Assembly: GCA_029378245.1 (NCBI GenBank)
Contig: JARKIF010000095.1
Coordinates: 1-64,000 of the forward strand
Source of the DNA: Roridomyces roridus
Lineage: Eukaryota; Basidiomycota; Agaricomycetes; Agaricales; Mycenaceae
Direction of reading: 5' to 3'
Length of the DNA: 64,000 nt
Below are positions 58,280 through 64,000 of the stretch, piece after piece (the first letter of the stretch is position 1; the number at the start of each line of letters is the position of its first letter). The notes beneath the pieces are model-generated. The model had not been told where the DNA came from. It ran no database searches and saw only the letters and a program-made list of their open reading frames with translations. A program made the translations under genes and the position numbers.

Positions 58280-60300
58280 GCGTGCTAGGGCAAGCAAGAA
58301 AGCCGAGGACTAGAAACATTTGAGCTCAAATGACAAGCAGCCCGACTACGGAGGTAACACACCGCCACTAACGTGACACTGGGTAGAGCGCCCTTGATAG
58401 TTTTTAAATCGAATCCAACGTGAGACGGTAGGGGCAGGGTCCCAGCACGGGTAGTGAGTGAAACGGCGGTAAGCTGCCGCTTCATCTTCCTTGCGTACCG
58501 GCGTCAGTCCTAGAAAACACATGAGTTGATCATATTGAAAGAATACTGGGACTACACACCATCAGAGCGTACGAGTAATCCGTCAAAACGGGCGGCCAAT
58601 TGGTCGCTAAGCACAGCTGAATGGCGGTAGCTCATGTGGCCAGAAATCGTCCCCGGGGCGATACACATTGTCAGCCATCGGGTCTTGCGCAACATCGCAT
58701 AGTGCGGGCTGCAGTGGCTTGTCAGCACAATCCAGATAGTTGGAAAGTATCTTACCCGAAGAAATCGAAAGCAGACCATCGCGCAAGCCTCCCGATCTGG
58801 GTCAAAAAGCCCCGCGAGACAGTCCATACATAACTATTGTCTCGTTTCTGGCACGAATGCGCTCCCACCTCCCGAAGTTGTCAAGAGTCCATATCGCGGC
58901 GCAGCCAAGCCCGCCAAGAAAAAACATATCAAGGCGTTTGAGCACCGGAGGGCCAGCGCTCGCGAACGCTTCGACTGGGAAACAATTAGTCATGATCCAA
59001 GGAGAATAAAAACAAGCGTACTTGCAGAGAGGATTCCGTCAATATTGAAGGTCGTAATAATTACAGTTGCCGCGATTTCCAGCCCGTTGAAAGCCGAGGG
59101 CTACAAACCTTTGAGCAAAACGTCCCACAACCCAAAGACAACGCACCTTTGAACGCGATATCCGTCGACGGTGGTGCTAGTCGTTCTCCAGCGCAGTCGT
59201 CCTGAAGAAGCTCGATCCGAAGATCCCGAGCAGCACCACCCTCCGGACTCCTTCGCCGCGAGAGGGACAGAGAAGAACGTTGCGCTCATTGCAGCGTTCT
59301 GGCGGGCTTTGAAGTCGAATCCACAACAGATCGGTATCCGAGTTGCCTGGTCTTCGGAGCGGGAGGAAGGGCAGTAAGGGCAGTGGCTGGAGTATCGAAT
59401 CGTTGCGATAAATCATCCCCAAGGGTGTGGAATGCATGATGTCGGAGAATACTTCGGCTCGCGGGGGACGAGCAGGGTCGAGGTCGAGGTCGGGATCGTT
59501 TTTTTCGCCACATTAGTCGCCCTAAAGAGGTAACGCGTCAGTTTAGGAGACTGAAAACATTCTGGGACCACTCACTCGGTCGTCCAAGGTGTAATCCGCA
59601 CAAAACGGGGCGAGAATCAAAGGCGTGTATGTACGGTAAGCTCATGAGATGAGCAATCTTGTCGCCACTCTCCAGCCTCGTGCTGGACCCGCTACCACCG
59701 CTGCTTGCACGGAAAAGATACATGTAGAAGTATTGATGTAGGCCAGAAACGACTGTGGCGCCCGCCCAGCGAAAGTCGATCTTTAGCGCCTCTTTTTCAA
59801 GCAGAACCCGGTATCGTCATAAACGCGTCCACAACGAGCAGAAGGAAGAGGCCGTAGAGGGCGGTGCATGGGATGGGGGATTATGTTTCCAGAGAGTGTG
59901 GTGCTTTCTGGAAACGTGTGGTGGATGCTCTGGGAATCACGACCTGTTCGTTCGAGATCGCAGCGCATAAGGACTGTCTGTGCTGCTACGCGGGCCCTTC
60001 TTCGCAGACTCAGACTGCTGCTCTATCCGCCTCACTTAGAAAAAAGAAGCAATCCAAATAGCGAATTAATCTCGTACCTCGAGCCTCCAATTCCAGTCCT
60101 CCTGGCCAGTCATGGGCCATCTCAGACTCTTGAGAGAGCGCAGTCCGACGTCCAATGCGCTGGGCCTCCGTAGACAGACCGAGAATCCCATCCTCCTCGT
60201 CACGGTTGATCATGACTCGGCAGTCGGAAATGAATGGTTAGTTCTCGTGTTGGCCGTGCTTCAAGTTCCAGACACGATTCGCCCGGACTCTACGTCAAGC
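58280..60300 (-). pseudogene. Decayed DUF726 duplicates (at least two, tandem)
   Basis: Minus-strand scraps match the intact gene at 51.6-54.9 kb in the same order. Near 60070-60200 is a piece matching exon 1/2; 59790-59830 matches RSRVLLEKAA; 59538-59720 reads YLFRASSGGSGS and DKIAHLMS, matching YLFRATSGG and DKIAGHMS; 59300-59460 reads GDDLSQRFDTPATALTALPP, like the tail. A second set, 58555-58830, reads GTISGHMSYRHSAVLSDQLA, and 58380-58450 reads GFDLKTIKGALPS, like GFDFQAIKDALGK. The repeated GHMSY/DQL block shows at least two copies. All are full of deletions and frameshifts. The 5' piece of the first copy is cut off by the element at 60399-61963. Confidence 0.6.
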
Positions 60301-60801
60301 AGCTATCCGAAAGCTCGTGTTTATCGGCGCGCTGGTGTAGTTGGTGTCCTTGGCTGACGAGAATGCGCAGCAGTGACAAGTCGCCATTTTTCTGTTTATT
60401 GCCGTTTGCAGAATAGTTGGCGCGGATCATGATGGTGTGATTTTGGCTCATTTCAGCCCGAATCTTAGAACGCTCATTTCTCCACAACCGCTGCACCAAT
60501 TCACAAGATTTTAGTATCACCGTAATCGCCTCGTCTACGCGCAGGGCGCCCCATGTTTTTTGAGCCCGGAATTTGGTGCCGTGCATCTCTGTTTCCCGGC
60601 ACCCCAAGTAGCACGAGAACGGCCGTAACTTCACGTAGACTGCTCAGAATAACACGGTTTTCGAATATGGTGTTGTCCTACATGTACTCTAGGGCGCCCC
60701 GGGTGCGGAATCCCAACGAGGTCCTATATCTCATTGAACGACCACGGGACATCTCTGATCAACACATCAAACCTGTTCTCCTCCCTCTCTCTCCTCCCTC
60801 A

Positions 60802-60963
60802 ATGACTCGCGGCAAACCTCTCTCCGACGACCTTCGGGGGGCTATTCTGAACATGTCCCGGCGTCTCAAGGTCCCGGAAATCGTCAAGTATACGGGCTGC
60901 GCGACAACCACATCTTTGCGGGCTTTTGCTTCACGGGCGGGTGAGCTCTGGACAGCTGGATAA
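60802..60963 (+). pseudogene. Transposase N-terminal helix-turn-helix fragment
   Basis: The frame reads MTRGKPLSDDLRGAILNMSR, then LKVPEIVKYTGC and TTTSLRAFASRAG. The SDDLR...I...M...VPEI...TG pattern is that of the homeodomain-like HTH that opens many fungal Tc1/mariner transposases. No DDE catalytic part follows, so it is a truncated transposase start in a non-autonomous element. Confidence 0.45.
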
Positions 60964-60986
60964 TGGTAAGTGAAAATCCCAATGAC

Positions 60987-61556
60987 TTAGCGACACATAC
61001 CTATCTCATCCGCAGCGACTTCTTCGTCGTCATCGTCCTCGTCAGAGCTCAATTGGTCCGAGCCTGACTCATTGGAGTCCACGATATCTATCCCGTCCTC
61101 TTCGTGATCGTCTTTTCTCGCCTGCCTCAACTCTTCGACAGTAGCACCCGGGACTGTGCTGGCGAAGATGCGGTCCATTTGCTCTTCGAAACTAGGGAGG
61201 CGACGCCGGGCAGCGGTCTGCGTCATGGATCTCGTCCCTCCACCCATTGCTACCAGTGCGGCCGCAGCGGCAGCCTCCTCATTCTCTTCGGGCTCCTGTG
61301 GTTGCTCGTCGAGACGAGCTGCAAAGCTGGGAGGTAACGTGTAGAGGAGCTTGACCCGTTTCTGTTTAGGACGACGGGGTGGAGAGGGAGAGGTTATGTC
61401 CACCACCGCTGTGGGCTGGGGCTCTTGGGGTTCCTCCACCTCTTTTTTCTTGCGCCGAGGCTTGGGACGAGGTGGGGTAGGGGTAGGGGGTTTCTGTACT
61501 TTGGCGATTTTTCGTTGTCCTGTGGGTGGTGCCTTCTTCTTTTTGCCGTTGGCCAT
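60987..61556 (-). CDS. Lys/Pro-rich acidic-tailed passenger protein
   Basis: ATG 61556 opens MANGKKKKAPPTGQRKIAKV, a strongly basic, Pro-rich region with nuclear-localisation-like clusters (RPKPRRKKK, RRPKQKRVK). A middle part follows with RRLPSFEEQMDRIFASTVPG and TVEELRQARKDDHEEDG, then a very acidic end (SSDEDDDDEEVAADE). The end of the frame coincides with a good donor (GTATGT near 61000), so more exons are possible. It looks like a disordered nuclear protein. No family recognised. It is carried between the long terminal repeats of the element. Confidence 0.4.
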   Translation of the reverse strand: MANGKKKKAPPTGQRKIAKVQKPPTPTPPRPKPRRKKKEVEEPQEPQPTAVVDITSPSPPRRPKQKRVKLLYTLPPSFAARLDEQPQEPEENEEAAAAAALVAMGGGTRSMTQTAARRRLPSFEEQMDRIFASTVPGATVEELRQARKDDHEEDGIDIVDSNESGSDQLSSDEDDDDEEVAADEIGMCR

Positions 61557-61974
61557 GAGCGTAGAATTGACAAGAGGCAAGCAAGATTTGCAAGTGTGGT
61601 GTGCTTTGATCTTGGGGCAAACTATAGCTGAAGAACCTATCCCTGGGCAGCCGCACACCCGGGGCGCCCTAGAGTACATGTAGGACGACAACATATTCGA
61701 AAATGGTGTTATTCTGAGCAGTCTACGTGAAGTTACAGCCGTTCTCGTGCTACTTGGGGTGCCGGAAAACAGAGATGCAAGGCACCAAATTCCGGGCTCA
61801 AAATTTATGGGGCGCCCTGCGCGTGGACGAGGCGATTACGGTGATACCAAAATCTTGTGAATTGGTGCAGCGGTTGTGGAGAAATGAGCGTTCTAAGATT
61901 CGGGCTGAAATGAGCCAAAAATCACACCATCATGATCCGCGCCAACTATTCTGCAAACGGCAATAATCCAGGCC

Positions 61975-62165
61975 TGCCAGCCAGAGCATATACTCCCTCG
62001 TCGTCGTCGTCTAGGTCGAAGGCGCATGGGTGCGATCGCAGTTACAGAGAGTTACATGCATCCGGTCGAGTGGTGGTGAGCCGAGAGGTCAATCAGATCG
62101 GCCGCGGCCGAAGACTCCGACGATGGACAAAATGTGTAGAGTAATATCCTGGATTGAATTCGTCT
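61975..62165 (-). pseudogene. 5' scrap of decayed DUF726 copy
   Basis: CTCGTCGTCGTCGTCTAGGT...CGAAGGC, GTGCGATCGCAGTTACAG and GTGGTGAGCCGAGAGG repeat the first-exon region of the intact gene (54750-54850) with small deletions. The 1565-bp element separates it from the other scraps of the copy. Confidence 0.7.
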
Positions 62166-62199
62166 ACAACACGATTAATGGGTACATATTTACAGAAAG

Positions 62200-63872
62200 G
62201 AATCCACTAGAAAGTTGTACAGAAGTGCGCCTCATGAGGCGCACTGGGCGAGGTCTGGAGAAAAGGTCAGCCCAAGTCGCTGAAGAGGACGGCGACAACA
62301 TACGCGTTGGAGAAGTGGTTTGTACGGAGAGCGGACCCATTCACCATCGCGTCGTCCGCCTTGGCGCGGCAGACACGAGCAAAGTTCCAATTCATATCTT
62401 CGAGCACTTGGATAGTTGGGGATAGAATGGGTGGTTGTGGATAGAATGAAGATGGACCAGGGTTTGGATATGTGAAGCCTTCTTGGATCATAGGTCGCGG
62501 AAGATTTCAGAGATAGTCGGGGAGCCATCCTGGGAATCAAAGCGAAGATGGGATGGCGTCCGTGGGTGCTTGCGTGGAGTGAGAAGAGGCCGACGAGGGG
62601 TCGATGGTGGCAGTCCCAACGAATTCTCCAGCGTGAAAGACGGCGAAAGGTTGACGGAGAAATCGCCAGAACAAGTCCTTTTCCGTTTGTGCGCGTTGGG
62701 ACGTGAAAGTCGGGAGGCTGCGGGCGTTGCTAGGGTTGACAAAGTGTTGGGCAGCACTGGCCCCGGTGTGCTGTTCGGGTCCTACGACGAGGTCAGTATC
62801 GGAGCAGGAACACAGATGGAGGCACACACCTCGTAATTGACGCAAAGATCCTCCAAGTCCAGGCAACGGCCTCGAGGAGCTGGCGATCCAATAGCTTGAA
62901 CTAGGGGCGTAGATGGAGGCCTGGTATTCGTTGTCGAAGAAGACGCCACGGGCGCTGGTGCCTGGAGGAATAGTCACGACACGTATATTGAGGGGAAAAT
63001 GCGAAATACCGGTGGGAGGAGGTCCCAGATGGTGGCCTTGATTAGACACTTCATCTTGAAGGATTGGTAGAGAGCGAGAAGAGCATGGTCCTCTGGAAGA
63101 TAAGGGTGAAGTACTTGGCAGAGAAGTCGAGAACGGACAAACCTGGAGTCGACTGATTGGCACTCCGTAGCTCGTTCGGGGATATCCTAGAGCGTATTTG
63201 AGTGCCAACGAGCAAGAGGAGGGGCAGAAACTCACAACTGGCGGCGCGCCGTGGTCCCCACCTCGATGAGGAACGTGAAGATGGGAACTAGAAAGGCATC
63301 CAGCAAGCCTGCGCTCTCCACTTCGTCCGCCAATGCACCAATCCAGATGACAAACACGTTCCCTGCACAACCCTCCCCAATAGAGACCGCCTCTTCGTTG
63401 GCGATTTGAAGCATAAGGGCACCAAGGACGCCTCGTGAAATGACACAGGTCTCGAGACTCTGTGTCCGGGATTAAGATCGACAGATAGAGATGGAGAAGG
63501 AGCAGTAGCTTACGTTGGTCAAACCGTCCTCGAATCCGTCCTGAAGCAATGTCGATGTGCGGATCGCCTCGCCAAAAGCGCCATGAAGACGATACCGTCC
63601 TGGTCGCCCATGAGCAACGGCCTCGCCAGGACGCAAAACATACCTAGTGCAATGAGACGGTTCTTGGCGTCGTGGGCAGCGGCCAGGGCGGCATGCCAAG
63701 CGGATTCAGAGTCGGGAGCAGACGGCCTTGTGAAGTCGGGCGATGCAATGGACTCGCGCATCGCCTGGCTAACGTGTTTGTCGGTATTCTTGAGGGTTGG
63801 CGCAGAGGAAGCTTCATCAGTTGCGTCCAGTGTTGGTTTGCGTGTGTGTGAGGAGATGTTGCGCGTCGACAT
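62200..63872 (-). CDS. RNase III-fold-like family protein, copy I
   Basis: Exon 1 (63644-63872; 229 nt, as in copy C; phase 1) opens MSTRNISSHTRKPTLDATDE and has SPDFTRPSAPDSESAWHAAL and KNRLIALG. Exon 2 (63514-63599, phase 0) reads G-R-Y-R-L-H-G-A-F-G-E-A then LLQDGFEDGLTN. Exon 3 (63236-63459, phase 2) holds LETCVISRGVLGALM, core GNVFVIWIGALADE and FLVPIFTFLIEVGTTAR. Next is ISPNELRSANQSTP, then near 62490-62757 STLATPAASRLSRPNAHKRK, RRPLLTPRKHPRTPSHL and GSPTISEIFRD. Compare the RNase III signature NERLEFLGDAVL with NRLIALGRYRLHG: the acidic residues are replaced. Exons between 62760 and 63190 were not resolved. Confidence 0.5.
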
Positions 63873-64000
63873 GGAGGAAAGGAGGGAAGAAGTGATTGAA
63901 TCACGCGCAAGGAAAATTCCAGTTGGCAAGTTCGCCCATCCTCAGCTGGTAATAGTACGATCCCCGTGAAGTACATCCAGAATCTAAGTCTATTTACGCT

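Larger units (their letters stand above)
60399..61963. mobile_element. 1565-bp element with ~307-bp TIRs and two reading frames
   Basis: The arms 60399-60705 and 61656-61963 are near-identical inverted repeats, ending TTGCCGTTTGCAGAATAG outside and CTAGGGCGCC near the inner end. TA flanks both (60397-60398 and 61964-61965), the Tc1/mariner-type signature. The 950-bp centre carries a short plus-strand frame with a helix-turn-helix look (60802-60963) and a minus-strand frame of 189 residues (60987-61556). It sits inside a decayed DUF726 copy, splitting its exon-1 scrap (61980-62160) from the rest. Confidence 0.8.

Overview
The window looks like a transposon-rich, accessory part of a mushroom-forming fungus genome (Basidiomycota, Agaricomycetes). 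Coding sequence is cut by many 43-60 nt GT-AG introns. The recognisable families are typical of Agaricomycetes: a Plavaka-type transposase, a DUF6532 protein, F-box/leucine-rich proteins, a TMCO4/DUF726 protein, a kinase-like (aminoglycoside-phosphotransferase-like) protein and a cytochrome P450. The genus cannot be fixed from the sequence. No rRNA, CRISPR array or bacterial-type operon is present.

The dominant theme is one expanded gene family. At least nine copies lie on both strands, at about 3.8, 9.6, 15.8, 17.0, 28.8-25.7 (minus), 46.9-41.1 (minus), 49.6, 56.9-55.0 (minus) and 63.9-62.2 kb (minus). They share an exon pattern (phase 1, then 0, then 2), a Gly-Arg/Gln pair across the first intron, a core of the form (S/T)-E-K-V-L...F-x-x-(Y/W)-(I/V/L)-G-A-L...(F/W)-(L/M)-x-x-L-(F/T)-x-P-(L/I)-I-E, and acidic/Ser/Pro-rich tails. 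The layout resembles an RNase III domain whose catalytic acidic residues have been lost. I infer a family of RNase III-fold pseudoenzymes of unknown function; the fold is an inference.

The second theme is mobile DNA, much of it cutting through these genes. Several insertions can be mapped to the base from terminal inverted repeats (TIRs) and target-site duplications (TSDs): a 2318-bp element in the copy at 28.8-25.7 kb, a 3620-bp TA-flanked element in an exon of the copy at 46.9-41.1 kb, a 2737-bp TA-flanked element at the 5' splice site of a DUF6532 intron, a 363-bp TTAGGG-ended element in the copy at 56 kb, a 1565-bp element with ~307-bp TIRs inside a decayed DUF726 copy, a 467-bp MITE, and two 591-bp solo LTRs in opposite orientation.

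Layout: 0.3-3.4 kb, kinase-like gene and decayed P450 (minus); 3.8-19.4 kb, family copies on plus with an unrecognised intron-rich locus (5.4-8.9 kb) and an F-box fragment; 20.7-25.2 kb, a TIR-bounded element with a zinc-knuckle reading frame and a solo LTR; 25.7-29.7 kb, interrupted family copy and F-box fragment; 29.7-32.6 kb, unrecognised; 33.0-36.1 kb, apparently intact Plavaka transposase; 36.4-40.6 kb, DUF6532 gene with insertion; 41.1-46.9 kb, interrupted family copy; 47.8-51.3 kb, F-box gene head-to-head with a family copy; 51.6-54.9 kb, intact DUF726 gene; 55.0-63.9 kb, two more family copies around decayed DUF726 duplicates and a small unknown gene.

The region appears to have grown by segmental duplication (9.4-12.1 kb resembles 49.6-51.5 kb; 51.6-57 kb resembles 58.2-63.9 kb) followed by transposon disruption.
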